A stretch of DNA of 64,000 bases from Allosphingosinicella vermicomposti (GTDB taxonomy: Bacteria; Pseudomonadota; Alphaproteobacteria; Sphingomonadales; Sphingomonadaceae). The stretch covers positions 682,001 through 746,000 of the forward strand of contig NZ_PXYJ01000001.1 of assembly GCF_003012815.1 (NCBI RefSeq), written 5' to 3'. Under the pieces are notes generated by a model. The model did not search any database, was not told the origin of the DNA, and saw nothing but the letters and a program-made list of their open reading frames with translations. Below, in pieces: positions 25,892 through 34,891 of this stretch. Numbering within the stretch: the first letter of the stretch is position 1; every line of letters starts with the position of its first letter. Both the position numbers and the translations under genes were made by a program.

Positions 25892-27659
25892 GGGCCTGAT
25901 CCTCGCGGGGGCCGCGCTCGCCGCCATCGCGATTCCGGCCTTGAGCCAGGAAACGCCCGAATCGATTCTGCCGCCCGGCTTCAACGACCCGGAAACTCTG
26001 CCGCCGCCGGTCCAGACGCCGCCGCCCGCCCCGCCGCGTGCGCCCGTTGCTCCGGTGGCCGCGCCGACCGATACGGTGATCACCGATGCGGCGGAGGAAG
26101 ACCTCGCCGCCATTGCCGCCGCTCAGCCGCGCCGCCAGCCCGGCGCGTTCGATCTTCCCGACGATGCGCGGCGCGATCCGTCGGTCGTCGGCGTGATCGG
26201 CCCGGCCGATTGGGGGCTTGCTCCCGATGCTTTTGGCGCCGCCAATGGCCGCTTCTTGTCCAGCCTGATGCGGCGCATGGACGCCCCCTTGCCGTCGCGT
26301 TGGGCGTCGATCCTGCTTCGCCGCGCACTGATCAGCCGCACGGCCGCGCCGGGCGCGGTCCAGCCAGTCGATTGGGTTGCCGAACGGGCGTGGCTGCTGT
26401 TGCGCATGGGTGAGGCGGATGCCGCCCGCATGCTCGTCCAGCAGGTCGACGTCGACCTCTATACGCCCAAGATGATGGAGGTGGCGGCGCAGACGGCCCT
26501 CGCCACCGCCGATCCCGCCGCGCTCTGCCCTCTCGTCGAGCCGGGCAAGGCCATGTCGAGCGAACGGATCTGGCCGCTCGCCGACGCGATGTGCGCCGCG
26601 CTGGCTGGAGAACCGGCACGGGCGAGCAGCCTTGTCGATCAGGCGCGGGGTAAGAGCGGCAATGCCGATTTCGACCTGCTGCTCGCTGAAAAGATCGTGG
26701 GTGCCGGGTCGGACACGCGCCGTGCCGTCAATCTGCAATGGGACGGCGTCGACGGCCTTAACGCCTGGCGCTTCGGCATGGCCGCAGCGGCTGGCGTGGA
26801 TATTCCAGGCGCACTGATGGATCGCGCCAGCCCCCACATCTGGGCGTGGCAGGCCCGCGCGCCGATGATCCCGCTGGATCGCCGGGTTGCGGCTGCCCAT
26901 GTCGCCGCATCGCTTGGTGTGTTTTCGAGTAGCGCGCTTGTCGAAATGCACAGCCTGCTCGCCGACCGGATGGACCCTTCGGAACGCGGCGGCACGATCG
27001 CCGAGCGTCTTGGCCGCGCTTATGCGGGCGGCTTTGACGAGCGGCTGGCGGCGCTTAACGACCTTTGGGACGATGAAGGCAGCGCGGCGGAACGCCATGC
27101 CCGCCTCATCATGACCGCCGGCGCGGCGGCCCGCATCGCGCCGTCCGCCGAGCGGGAAGCCGCTTCAGGCCGGATCGTCGCGGCGATGCTGGCGGCAGGC
27201 ATGGATCGTCGCGCGGCACGCTGGCTTCCGGTCTCGCGGGGTTTCGACGAAGAGAGCGGCCTTCTCGCCTGGTCGCTTCTTGCCGTGGGCGCGCCGGACG
27301 GGGGTGCGGCTGATCGCGGGCGTCTCAACGATGCCATCGACGCGAATGAGAGCCGCGGGCGGCTGCTCATCGCGGCGCTTGCGGGGCTTGGCCGTCTCGA
27401 CATGAATGCCGCGAGCGATCTTGCGAGTGACTACGGTTTCGCCCTTGATGAACGCAATCTTTGGACCGACGCCCTGGATCGTGCGGTGTCGCGCCGTCAG
27501 GCAGGCGCTGTCGCGATCCTGGCCGCTGCCGGAATGCAAACGGGCGACTGGCGGGGGGTTCCGCCGCAGCATCTTTACCGCATCACGCGGGCGCTTCATG
27601 CCGTTGGCCTCGACTTTGAAGCGCGGATGATCGCGGCCGAGGCGCTGTATCGGGTCTGA
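25872..27659 (+). CDS. Exported helical-repeat protein of unknown function
   Basis: A 595-residue protein with a Sec signal peptide (MKPWRNKGLILAGAALAAIA, cleaved near ALSQ), then a proline/alanine-rich linker (LPPPVQTPPPAPPRAP) and a long alpha-helical, alanine-rich body from about residue 90 to the end that reads like TPR/solenoid-type repeats (EAASGRIVAAMLAAGMDRRA, GRLLIAALAGLGRLD). It is flanked by a 45-residue membrane protein (20-nt overlap) and xerD (3 nt downstream). I know of no assigned role. Its place between aroK-aroB and xerD suggests a conserved sphingomonad locus (inference). Confidence 0.8.
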   Translation: MKPWRNKGLILAGAALAAIAIPALSQETPESILPPGFNDPETLPPPVQTPPPAPPRAPVAPVAAPTDTVITDAAEEDLAAIAAAQPRRQPGAFDLPDDARRDPSVVGVIGPADWGLAPDAFGAANGRFLSSLMRRMDAPLPSRWASILLRRALISRTAAPGAVQPVDWVAERAWLLLRMGEADAARMLVQQVDVDLYTPKMMEVAAQTALATADPAALCPLVEPGKAMSSERIWPLADAMCAALAGEPARASSLVDQARGKSGNADFDLLLAEKIVGAGSDTRRAVNLQWDGVDGLNAWRFGMAAAAGVDIPGALMDRASPHIWAWQARAPMIPLDRRVAAAHVAASLGVFSSSALVEMHSLLADRMDPSERGGTIAERLGRAYAGGFDERLAALNDLWDDEGSAAERHARLIMTAGAAARIAPSAEREAASGRIVAAMLAAGMDRRAARWLPVSRGFDEESGLLAWSLLAVGAPDGGAADRGRLNDAIDANESRGRLLIAALAGLGRLDMNAASDLASDYGFALDERNLWTDALDRAVSRRQAGAVAILAAAGMQTGDWRGVPPQHLYRITRALHAVGLDFEARMIAAEALYRV

Positions 27660-27662
27660 CGA

Positions 27663-28559
27663 ATGAACGAGGATCGTCAGGCCATCGCCGCCTTCCTCGA
27701 AATGCTGGCGGCCGAGGCGGGGGCGGCGCGCAATACATTGCTCGCCTATGAGCGGGATTTGCGCGGGGCATCGGAATTGCTTGGCGGGCGGCTGGTCATG
27801 GCGGGCGTGGACGCATTATCCGGCCTCGGCGCCGAATGGATGGATTTGAAGCGCGCGACGGTTGCCCGCAAGTCGGCGGCGCTGCGGCGTTTCTACGCTT
27901 TTCTGCAGGATGAAGGATATCGCACGGACGATCCCTCCACCGCCTTGCCGCGCCCGGTCAGTGAACGGGCCCTGCCAAAAATATTGGATCATCAGGCGGT
28001 CGACGCGCTCTTCGCCGAACTCGCCCGGCAGAAGGCCGAGATCAGTGGAACGGGCCCTGTCCGCCTGATCGCGCTCATGGAACTGCTTTACGGTTCGGGG
28101 CTCCGCGCGACGGAACTGGTGTCCTTGCCCCGCGCCGCCATATCGCCGGACAAGCCGTTCCTCATCCTGAAGGGGAAAGGGGGCAAGGAGCGGCTCGTTC
28201 CCATTTCCGACCGCGCCCGCGCGGCCGTGGCCGAATGGAGCGCCTTCGTGCCGAGGGATTCGCTCTGGCTCTTCCCATCGGGCAAGAGCCATTTGAGCCG
28301 CGTGCGCCTGTATCAGCTCATCAAGGCGTTGGCCGCCAATGCGGGGATTCCGCCCGAGCGGGTGAGCCCGCACGTTCTGCGCCACGCCTTTGCAACGCAT
28401 CTGCTGGAGGGTGGGGCGGACCTTCGCGCTTTGCAGATGCTGCTTGGCCATGCGGACATCGCCACGACGCAAATCTACACCCATGTCGACAGCCGCCGCC
28501 TCGTCGAACTCGTCAACAGCCGCCATCCGCTCGTTGACGTCCGGGCAAAGCGCACGTAA
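27663..28559 (+). CDS. xerD: Tyrosine recombinase XerD
   Basis: XerD acts with XerC at dif to resolve chromosome dimers. The 298-residue chain has an N-terminal SAM-like core-binding domain and the catalytic set Arg148 (GSGLRATEL), Lys172 ([11 protein letters not shown]), His237 and Arg240 ([16 protein letters not shown]), His263 ([10 protein letters not shown]) and the nucleophile Tyr272 (IYTHV). It follows the unknown gene by 3 nt and precedes accA by 10 nt. There is no sign of an integrated element, so it is the housekeeping recombinase rather than a phage integrase. Confidence 0.92.
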   Translation: MNEDRQAIAAFLEMLAAEAGAARNTLLAYERDLRGASELLGGRLVMAGVDALSGLGAEWMDLKRATVARKSAALRRFYAFLQDEGYRTDDPSTALPRPVSERALPKILDHQAVDALFAELARQKAEISGTGPVRLIALMELLYGSGLRATELVSLPRAAISPDKPFLILKGKGGKERLVPISDRARAAVAEWSAFVPRDSLWLFPSGKSHLSRVRLYQLIKALAANAGIPPERVSPHVLRHAFATHLLEGGADLRALQMLLGHADIATTQIYTHVDSRRLVELVNSRHPLVDVRAKRT

Positions 28560-28569
28560 CCCGCGGGCC

Positions 28570-29511
28570 ATGGCGACCTATCTCGATTTCGAAAAGCCGA
28601 TCGCGGAGCTGGAAGCGCGCGTGGCGGAACTGCGCGACACGGCGGCCGCTGGCTCGCTCAACATCGACGCGGAAGTGGACAAGCTTGAAGCGAAGGCCGA
28701 AAAGCTGCTGCGCGATACTTATGGCAAGCTGACCCCCTGGCAGAAGACCCAGGTTGCGCGTCACCCCGAGCGGCCGCATTTCAAGGATTATATCGCGGCG
28801 CTGATCAATGATTTCGTGCCGCTTGCGGGCGACCGCGCCTTTGCCGACGATCAGGCGATCATTGGCGGTCTTGGCACGCTGAGCGGTCGCAAGGTGATGG
28901 TGATCGGCCATGAAAAGGGCGACGATACCGCAAGCCGCATCAAGCATAATTTCGGCATGGCGAAGCCCGAAGGCTATCGGAAGGCGATCCGCCTGATGCA
29001 GCTGGCCGACCGCTTCGGCATTCCTGTCGTGACGTTGGTCGACACGCCGGGCGCCTTTCCGGGCGTGCAGGCCGAAGAGCGCGGGCAGGCCGAAGCCATC
29101 GCCCGCTCGACCGAAGAGTGCCTTGCCTTGTCCGTGCCGATCGTCGCGGTGATCGTGGGCGAGGGCGGATCGGGCGGCGCGATCGCGCTTGCGGCGGCGA
29201 ACCGCGTGCTGATGCTCGAGCATTCCGTTTACGCGGTTATCTCGCCCGAAGGCTGCGCGTCGATTCTGTGGCGCACGGCGGAAAAAGCCGCCGATGCCGC
29301 TGAAGCGATGCGGGTGACGGCGGACCATTTGAAGGAACTCGGGGTCATCGATCGGATCGTCGCGGAACCGGTTGGCGGTGCCCATCGCCAGCGCGAAGCG
29401 GCGATTGCAACGCTTGGCGCTGCGATTGGCGAAGAGCTGGATCGTTATGCGGGCATGACCGGAGCGCAAATCCGTTCCGAGCGCCGCCAGAAATTCCTGT
29501 CGATCGCATAG
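28570..29511 (+). CDS. accA: Acetyl-CoA carboxylase carboxyltransferase subunit alpha
   Basis: AccA together with AccD transfers the carboxyl from biotin to acetyl-CoA to start fatty acid synthesis. The 313-residue product opens [20 protein letters not shown] and contains [11 protein letters not shown], the oxyanion and acyl-CoA segments [12 protein letters not shown] and [13 protein letters not shown], and [12 protein letters not shown] chose the ATG at 28570 from homology. xerD ends 10 nt upstream; a palindromic repeat follows the stop. accD is not in the window. Confidence 0.96.
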   Translation: MATYLDFEKPIAELEARVAELRDTAAAGSLNIDAEVDKLEAKAEKLLRDTYGKLTPWQKTQVARHPERPHFKDYIAALINDFVPLAGDRAFADDQAIIGGLGTLSGRKVMVIGHEKGDDTASRIKHNFGMAKPEGYRKAIRLMQLADRFGIPVVTLVDTPGAFPGVQAEERGQAEAIARSTEECLALSVPIVAVIVGEGGSGGAIALAAANRVLMLEHSVYAVISPEGCASILWRTAEKAADAAEAMRVTADHLKELGVIDRIVAEPVGGAHRQREAAIATLGAAIGEELDRYAGMTGAQIRSERRQKFLSIA

Positions 29512-29520
29512 TTTAATCGT

Positions 29521-29582
29521 GTTCCTGCGAAAGCAGGAACCCAGCGGCTCGACTGTCTGGGCTCCTGCTTTCGCAGGAGCAC
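29521..29582. repeat. Intergenic inverted repeat, family R4 (second copy)
   Basis: The arms GTTCCTGCGAAAGCAGGAAC and CTCCTGCTTTCGCAGGAGCA, flanked by CCCAG/CTGGG, match the copy after cfa at 7828-7895. It lies 9 nt after the accA stop. Confidence 0.9.
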
Positions 29583-29653
29583 TAAGTGCGACGGAACCTC
29601 ACCTAACCTCCGGTGTTCATTTCGGAACTCTATCGTTCTGAAGTGCCGGGAGT

Positions 29654-31123
29654 ATGTCCATGAAGGTGAGGATTCTCGCAGCCCTGTCCCTGTCGGCTGC
29701 CGTTATCGGTTGTGCATCGGGAGGACTGACCGGGGAGGGGGCGGGCCGCCAAATCTCGCAAGGAGCGGCGCAAACCGCCGCGCAGCAGCACCCTAAGATC
29801 ATCGAGGAATTTGGCGGCGCAGAAACCGGCGCGCGCGGCGCCTATGTCACCACCGTCGGCCGCAAGGTTGCCGCACAATCCGGCGTTCAGGGCGGCGGCA
29901 ATGGGGCCTATACCATCACGACACTCAACTCGCCGGTGTTGAACGCCTTCGCGGTTCCGGGCGGCTATGTTTATATCACGCGGCAATTGCTCAGTCTGAT
30001 GGATGATGAGGCGGAGCTTGCCTCGGTGCTCGGCCACGAAGTCGGCCATATCGCCGCGGATCATAGCAAGCAGCGCAGCAACCGGTCTCAGCTGAGCCAG
30101 ATCGTATCCGTCCTGGCGGGCGTCGTCACCGGATCGAGCGAAGTGGCGCAGATCGCCAACCAGATCAGTACCGGCCTTGTGCTCAGCTATTCTCGCAGCC
30201 AGGAGTTCGAGGCGGACGACCTCGGCATTCGCTACATGGCGGGGGCGGGCTATGATCCCGCCGCATCGCCCTCGCTGCTCCGCTCACTCGGTGAAGCGAC
30301 GTCTCTCGATACGCGCGTTTCGGGCGGGCCGGACGAGCGGGCCATCCCGTCCTGGGCGCGCACCCATCCGCTCAGCGCCGACCGTGTGACGCGCGCGACG
30401 CAGCGGGCGAGCCAGAGCGGCATGTCGGGGCGCGGCGCCCGCAACCGCGACGCGTTCCTTGCCCAGATCGATGGGATGCTGGTCGACGACGATCCCGCAC
30501 AAGGCGTGGTCGAAGGCCGCAATTTCTTCCACCCGGACCTGCGGCTGCGCTTCACCGTGCCCAATGGCTACGGCATCCAGAATGGCACGCGGGCAGTGAC
30601 GATTTCCGGATCGAACGGCCAGGCGATGTTTGCGGGCGGGCGTTATAGCGGCGACCTCGGCAGCTATATCGCACAGGTTTTCCGTGGCCTTGGCGGGCAG
30701 AGCCAGATCAATTTCGCCCAGCCGCGCGGAACGACGGTGAACGGCATCCCCGCGGCTTATTCAACGGCGCGGGTCGCGACGCAGCAGGGGCAGTTGGATG
30801 TGACGGTCTTCGCCTATCAATGGGACGTGAACACGGCCTATCATTTCGTCACACTGACGCGGGCGGGAAGCGGTCTGGGGCCGTTCAGTTCGCTGGTGAG
30901 CTCGACGGCGCGGCTTAGCGCGTCGGAAGAGTCGGCAATCCGCCCGCGTGTGATTGATGTGGTGACGGTGCGGCCCGGCGATACGGTGCAGAGCCTGGCG
31001 AGCCGGATGGCCTATAACGACCTGAAGCTCGAACGCTTCCTGGTGCTGAATTCGCTGGCGTCGAACAGCCAGCTCCGCGCGGGCGACAAGGTGAAGATCG
31101 TCGTCTACGGCAATCGCGCTTAG
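29654..31123 (+). CDS. M48 family metalloprotease, lipoprotein, with C-terminal LysM-like domain
   Basis: A 489-residue zinc protease of the BepA/YfgC-like M48 group. It has a lipoprotein signal (MSMKVRILAALSLSAAVIGC, lipobox VIGC), the zinc motif SVLGHEVGHIAADH near residue 130, and a third-ligand region SRSQEFEADDLGIRYM. A middle beta-rich domain follows, and the C-terminal 50 residues (TVRPGDTVQSLASRM...RAGDKVKIVVYG) resemble a LysM peptidoglycan-binding module. It probably clips misfolded outer-membrane proteins in the periplasm. A rho-independent terminator follows 6 nt after the stop. Confidence 0.9.
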   Translation: MSMKVRILAALSLSAAVIGCASGGLTGEGAGRQISQGAAQTAAQQHPKIIEEFGGAETGARGAYVTTVGRKVAAQSGVQGGGNGAYTITTLNSPVLNAFAVPGGYVYITRQLLSLMDDEAELASVLGHEVGHIAADHSKQRSNRSQLSQIVSVLAGVVTGSSEVAQIANQISTGLVLSYSRSQEFEADDLGIRYMAGAGYDPAASPSLLRSLGEATSLDTRVSGGPDERAIPSWARTHPLSADRVTRATQRASQSGMSGRGARNRDAFLAQIDGMLVDDDPAQGVVEGRNFFHPDLRLRFTVPNGYGIQNGTRAVTISGSNGQAMFAGGRYSGDLGSYIAQVFRGLGGQSQINFAQPRGTTVNGIPAAYSTARVATQQGQLDVTVFAYQWDVNTAYHFVTLTRAGSGLGPFSSLVSSTARLSASEESAIRPRVIDVVTVRPGDTVQSLASRMAYNDLKLERFLVLNSLASNSQLRAGDKVKIVVYGNRA

Positions 31124-31129
31124 GAATTA

Positions 31130-31168
31130 AAAAAAGACGGCGGACCTGATGGCCCGCCGTCTCTTTTA
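31130..31168 (+). terminator. Rho-independent terminator after the M48 protease gene
   Basis: The stem GACGGCGG (31136-31143) pairs with CCGCCGTC (31154-31161), flanked by a run of A upstream and TCTTTT downstream. The A run on the left also makes it usable for the minus-strand Flp pilin gene that ends at 31185, so it is probably bidirectional. Confidence 0.9.
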
Positions 31169-31184
31169 ACTTCGAAGAGAAGGC

Positions 31185-31352
31185 TTATTCGCCCTTCAGT
31201 TCGCTTTCGACGTTGCCGAACGTGCTGTTCAGCTGTTCGCCGATGCCACCGAGCGCGCCGATGGCGGCGACTGCGATGAGGGCTGCGATCAGGCCATATT
31301 CAATGGCGGTCGCGGCCTTGACGTCCTTCAAAAGATTACGAAACTTGTTCAT
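31185..31352 (-). CDS. Flp family type IVb pilin, copy 1
   Basis: A 55-residue prepilin: MNKFRNLLKDVKAATAIEYG then LIAALIAVAAIGALGGIGEQ. It has the short basic leader, the Flp signature ATAIEYGLIAALIA and a single hydrophobic helix. The residue before the ATAIEY cleavage site is Ala where many Flp pilins have Gly. Start ATG at 31352 has AGGAGAT upstream (minus strand). It is paired with a second copy 98 nt upstream. No tad/cpa assembly genes are visible in the window. Confidence 0.92.
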   Translation of the reverse strand: MNKFRNLLKDVKAATAIEYGLIAALIAVAAIGALGGIGEQLNSTFGNVESELKGE

Positions 31353-31450
31353 GTCCGATCTCCTTGTTCGTAGGAAGTGTCCACTCTTCCTGCTTTCCTA
31401 GTCGGCAAGCTCGTCCGGTTTATTCTGAAGAAGTTGCAAAAGATTTAACG

Positions 31451-31621
31451 TCACGACATTGCGTCGGTGACTTTATCTTCCACGCCTTTGAACATCCCGG
31501 TCGACCCGCTTCCCAATTGGGAGATGGCCCCCACGGCCGCCAAGGCGATGAGCGCTGCAATGAGGCCATATTCTATGGCCGTCGCGGCCTTGCGGCTGCG
31601 ATATAGCTTTGCAATGAACAT
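31451..31621 (-). CDS. Flp family type IVb pilin, copy 2
   Basis: A 56-residue prepilin: MFIAKLYRSRKAATAIEYGL then IAALIALAAVGAISQLGSGS, with GMFKGVEDKVTDAMS at the C-terminus. The hydrophobic signature is near-identical to copy 1 at 31185, the tails differ, so the two are diverged tandem duplicates. The start at 31621 is chosen by the leader pattern; longer in-frame starts upstream are not pilin-like. Regulation is not evident; copies are on the same strand and may have separate promoters. Confidence 0.9.
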   Translation of the reverse strand: MFIAKLYRSRKAATAIEYGLIAALIALAAVGAISQLGSGSTGMFKGVEDKVTDAMS

Positions 31622-31709
31622 CGTTGCTTGTTCCCCCGCGCGAATATTTGCCTGTTTCCTGCGCAAATATCCATAGGGAGAGTTAAGAAAGTTTAAGGAC
31701 CCCGATTTG

Positions 31710-32114
31710 ATGCAAGATAATCTTTTGGTGGTGGTCGCTGTTGCCCTGGTCGACAATGACGGGCGAATATTACTGCAGCAGCGCTCCGCTCATCGCCAAA
31801 TGGCTGGATTATGGGAATTTCCTGGCGGCAAGGTCGAGGCTGGCGAGCGGCCGGAAGAGGCGCTGATCCGCGAATTAAGGGAAGAATTGGGCATCGATAC
31901 GGATGCCGCTTGTCTTGCACCCTCAACCTTTGCGAGTGCCCCGCTGGACGACAAACACCTCCTGCTTCTTCTCTACATTTGCCGGAAATGGCGGGGCACG
32001 CCCCAGGCGCTCGATTCGGATGGGCTGAAATGGGTGCGGCCGCACGAAATGTTCGCGCTTCCGATGCCGCCCGCCGACAAGCCGCTGATCGGGTTGCTCG
32101 ACGCCTTGATCTAG
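31710..32114 (+). CDS. mutT: 8-oxo-dGTP diphosphatase (MutT)
   Basis: MutT hydrolyses 8-oxo-dGTP to prevent oxidative mutations. The 134-residue product starts MQDNLLVVVAVALVDNDGRI, has the Nudix box GGKVEAGERPEEALIRELRE followed by ELGID, and LWEFPGGK immediately before it, which is typical of MutT. AAGGA lies about 9 nt upstream of the ATG. It is divergent from the Flp genes and converges with the methyltransferase gene, the stops overlapping by 4 nt. Confidence 0.9.
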   Translation: MQDNLLVVVAVALVDNDGRILLQQRSAHRQMAGLWEFPGGKVEAGERPEEALIRELREELGIDTDAACLAPSTFASAPLDDKHLLLLLYICRKWRGTPQALDSDGLKWVRPHEMFALPMPPADKPLIGLLDALI

Positions 32115-32962
32115 CTCTTCAGAACTTCGGACAAGGACACGCGCCCGCTGCCGCGCCGCGCGGGCTTGGGCTGATCGGGCGAGGGCGCCCAGCCCGACAG
32201 ATAGACGATTTCGAATCGCTCCGCCGTGCGGCCGTCAGCATCCGCGTGCGACGCGAAGTCGGCGATGGCGGCAGCGAGGCCGGCGCGGAGAACGGGGCGC
32301 CGGGCGCGCGAGGCGAGAATATTGGTCCCGCCCATCGCACGTAAATCGCCAATCAGCCGCAACAGATGCCGGAAGCGGACCGTGATGTCCTGACTGTCGA
32401 CGACCGGCAGCGCAAAGCCTGCACGGGCTAGCAAATCCCCGGCGGAGCGGAGGTCGATCTGGGGATGGATATGCGGCGACATGGCGCCCGCGACTTCATC
32501 CGCCGCCATCATCGCGGCGCGGAGGGCGGGAAGGCTTCCTGCGCCAAGGAACGCGCCCAGGAACAAGCCGTCGGGGCGCAATAGCCGCCGGATCTGGACC
32601 AGGGCGCCGGGCAGGTCGTTCACCGTGTCGAGTACGCCCACGGACATGATAAGATCGAAGGATTGCGGCGTGAAAGGCAGTTGATCTTCCTCAGCCTGAA
32701 CGCCCCTCGTCAATTCGGCAAACCGCGCACCCGCGTCGACGGACGTCACCGCCATCCCCTGATCGCGCAGGCGGGAGGCCAGGTAGCCGCCGCCCGAGCC
32801 GAGATCGAGCACGTCATGGAAACTCCGTTGAACGAGATCCAGCCGATCGAGCAACTCCTCCGCCGCCAGCCGGTGTAGATAATCGGCATCCGCGAAGGTG
32901 CGGGCGGCGCGGTCGCGGCGCTGGCGGCGGAGCGCGCGGTCGAAGGGCGTGTCGATGCTCAC
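32111..32962 (-). CDS. SAM-dependent methyltransferase (BioC/NDUFAF5-like)
   Basis: A 283-residue class I methyltransferase. Motif I is VLDLGSGGGYLASRL, with motif II-like AVTSVDAG and the motif IV segment FDLIMSVGVLDTVNDLPG; later RRLLRPDGLFLGAFLG. The N-terminus DTPFDRALRRQRRDRAARTF and the gene neighbourhood (divergent comF, then grxC) match the alphaproteobacterial homologue of the mitochondrial complex I assembly hydroxylase/methyltransferase NDUFAF5. I chose the GTG at 32962; no better ATG lies near. The true substrate is unproven. Confidence 0.82.
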   Translation of the reverse strand: MSIDTPFDRALRRQRRDRAARTFADADYLHRLAAEELLDRLDLVQRSFHDVLDLGSGGGYLASRLRDQGMAVTSVDAGARFAELTRGVQAEEDQLPFTPQSFDLIMSVGVLDTVNDLPGALVQIRRLLRPDGLFLGAFLGAGSLPALRAAMMAADEVAGAMSPHIHPQIDLRSAGDLLARAGFALPVVDSQDITVRFRHLLRLIGDLRAMGGTNILASRARRPVLRAGLAAAIADFASHADADGRTAERFEIVYLSGWAPSPDQPKPARRGSGRVSLSEVLKS

Positions 32963-33005
32963 GGCCGGGCTTGTGCCGCGCCCGTCGCTGGATGACAAGG
33001 ACGCC

Positions 33006-33749
33006 ATGCAGGGGGTGCTTTCAAAGATTGGATGGCCGGTGCGGGCGATCGTCGATTTCGCGCTCCCGCCGCGTTGCGCGGGGTGCGGCGTCGTGACTGA
33101 CGGTCCGCACCGTTTCTGCATGAGCTGCTGGCAATCGCTTCAATTTCTCGGCGATCCTTGTTGCGCGCGCTGCGGCTTTCCGTTCGAAGTCGCGATGCCG
33201 GGCGCAAGCGAGTGCGGCGCCTGCCTTGCCGATCCGCCGCCCTTCGCGCGGCTGCGCGCTGCCGTCGCTTATGGCGACATCGCCCGGAAAGTGGCGCTGA
33301 AGCTCAAATATAGCCGCCGCCCGGGCATCGCCGAAACGCTAGCCCGCTTCATGAACCGTCACGCCGGGCTGTTCCCGCCCAATGCCATCATCGTGCCGGT
33401 GCCGCTCCACCGCTGGCGCATCTGGTCGCGCGGCTATAATCAGGCGGCGCTGATCGCCACCGCGCTCTCGCGCATGAGCGGCCGGGACGCGGACCTCCAC
33501 CTTCTACATCGGGTCAAGGCAACGCCCGTGTTGCGCGGCCTTGGACGCAGCGCCCGCGCGAGAGCGATGCGCGGCGCCTTTGCGGTGGACGCGAAGGGAA
33601 AGGCGAGGCTCGCCGGCCGTCCCGTCATCTTGGTCGACGACATTTATACGAGCGGCGCGACGGCACAGGCCTGCGCCGCCGCCTTGATTCGTGCCGGAGC
33701 GGAGGAGGTTGGCATCCTGTGCTGGGCGCGGGTGATCCGCGACGATTGA
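33006..33749 (+). CDS. comF: ComF family phosphoribosyltransferase-like protein
   Basis: ComF family proteins take part in DNA uptake in competent bacteria, though their biochemistry in others is unsettled. The product has two N-terminal zinc-finger pairs (CAGCGVV...CMSCW and CCARCGFPF...CGACL) and a C-terminal PRTase fold with VPVPLHRWRIWSRGYNQAAL and the PRPP loop VILVDDIYTSGATAQAC. I chose the ATG at 33006 (247 aa), preceded by AAGGA; an earlier in-frame ATG at 32955 would overlap the divergent methyltransferase start. dprA, another competence gene, is at 62.4 kb. Confidence 0.88.
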   Translation: MQGVLSKIGWPVRAIVDFALPPRCAGCGVVTDGPHRFCMSCWQSLQFLGDPCCARCGFPFEVAMPGASECGACLADPPPFARLRAAVAYGDIARKVALKLKYSRRPGIAETLARFMNRHAGLFPPNAIIVPVPLHRWRIWSRGYNQAALIATALSRMSGRDADLHLLHRVKATPVLRGLGRSARARAMRGAFAVDAKGKARLAGRPVILVDDIYTSGATAQACAAALIRAGAEEVGILCWARVIRDD

Positions 33750-33802
33750 CAAGCGGGAACCCGCGCCTCACTTCGCACCTTGTATGCGTTAAGGAGTGAC
33801 CC

Positions 33803-34060
33803 ATGGCCCGTATCGAAATCTATACCAAGATGCTCTGCCCTTATTGCGTGCGCGCGAAGAAATTGCTCACTGAAAAGGGCGCGGATTTCGATGAATATGA
33901 CATCACCATGGGCGGACCCAAGCGGCAGGAAATGCTGGGGCGCGCCAATGGCCGGACCACGGTGCCGCAAATCTTCATCGACGATTATCATGTCGGGGGA
34001 TCGGACGATCTCCATGCCCTAGACCGCGACGGAAAGCTCGACCCGCTTCTCGCCCGCTAA
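33803..34060 (+). CDS. grxC: Glutaredoxin 3
   Basis: An 85-residue dithiol glutaredoxin with the active site CPYC (Cys12, Cys15) in YTKMLCPYCVRAKKLL, the cis-proline segment TTVPQIFIDDYHVGGSDDL and the glutathione-binding Gly-Gly-Ser-Asp. It reduces protein disulfides and ribonucleotide reductase using glutathione. AAGGAG lies 8 nt before the ATG. The nitrilase gene begins immediately after its stop. Confidence 0.96.
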   Translation: MARIEIYTKMLCPYCVRAKKLLTEKGADFDEYDITMGGPKRQEMLGRANGRTTVPQIFIDDYHVGGSDDLHALDRDGKLDPLLAR

Positions 34061-34891
34061 ATGAAAATCGCCCTCTACCAGGCGCGGACCGGCATCGATC
34101 CCGACGCCAATGCGCAGGACCTCGTCGCAGCCATTAAGGAAGCGGCGGAGGGCGGCGCGGGCATGCTGTTCACCCCGGAAATGAGCGGCCTGCTCGACCG
34201 GGATAGGGAACGCGCGCAGGCCGCGATGCAGGATGAGGCAGGAGATCGTGTGCTTGCATCGGTGCGGGCTGCGGCGGCAGAGGCGGGCATCTGGGTCCAC
34301 CTCGGCTCGCTGGCGCTGAAGGGGGAGCGGCCTGATGGGCGCTTCGTCAACCGCGGCTTCGTGATCGATGATCGCTGCGAAATCCGTGCGCGCTATGACA
34401 AGATACATTTGTTCGACGTTGATCTCGCAACCGGGGAAAGCTGGCGCGAATCTGCCGTTTATGGCGCGGGCGAGCGGGCGGTTGCCGTATCGACGCCTGC
34501 GGGAATGATGGGCGTCACCATCTGCTATGATTTGCGTTTCCCCGATCTCTACCGGGCGCTGACCGATGCGGGCGCCACCATCCTGTCGGTCCCCGCCGCC
34601 TTCACCGTGCCGACAGGGGAGGCCCATTGGCACATCCTCCTCCGCGCTCGCGCGATCGAGGCGGGCGCCTTCGTGATCGCCGCCGCGCAAAGCGGGACGC
34701 ATCAGGATGGGCGAAAGACCTATGGCCACTCGCTCGTCGTCGATCCATGGGGCAAGGTGCTGTTCGACATGGGCGAAGGCAATGGCGTTGGTTTCGCCGA
34801 GATCGACCTGGAAGAGGTGAGCCGCGTCCGCTCGCGCTTACCCGCTATCCGGCATCGCCGTCCCATCGCGGCGCCGGACGTCACCCAATGA
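34061..34891 (+). CDS. Carbon-nitrogen hydrolase (Nit2/omega-amidase-like)
   Basis: A 276-residue nitrilase-superfamily amidase with the catalytic triad Glu40 (LFTPEMSG), Lys114 (RYDKIHLFDVD) and Cys155 (GVTICYDLRFPDLYR). This motif set, notably DLATGESWRESAVY, matches the Nit2/NitFhit clade, which hydrolyses deaminated glutathione or omega-amidates. It starts directly after grxC (adjacent codon) and overlaps DUF1178 by 4 nt (ATGA), so three genes share a transcript with glutathione-linked logic. Confidence 0.92.
   Translation: MKIALYQARTGIDPDANAQDLVAAIKEAAEGGAGMLFTPEMSGLLDRDRERAQAAMQDEAGDRVLASVRAAAAEAGIWVHLGSLALKGERPDGRFVNRGFVIDDRCEIRARYDKIHLFDVDLATGESWRESAVYGAGERAVAVSTPAGMMGVTICYDLRFPDLYRALTDAGATILSVPAAFTVPTGEAHWHILLRARAIEAGAFVIAAAQSGTHQDGRKTYGHSLVVDPWGKVLFDMGEGNGVGFAEIDLEEVSRVRSRLPAIRHRRPIAAPDVTQ

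Noticed and set aside
25866-27098. Minus-strand 410-residue open frame opposite the exported helical protein
   Set aside because: Antisense shadow; the plus-strand frame has a signal peptide, overlap coupling and normal composition.
27663-28559. Possible phage or island integrase
   Set aside because: The tyrosine recombinase lies between housekeeping genes with no attachment repeats, tRNA junction or cargo; it fits XerD.
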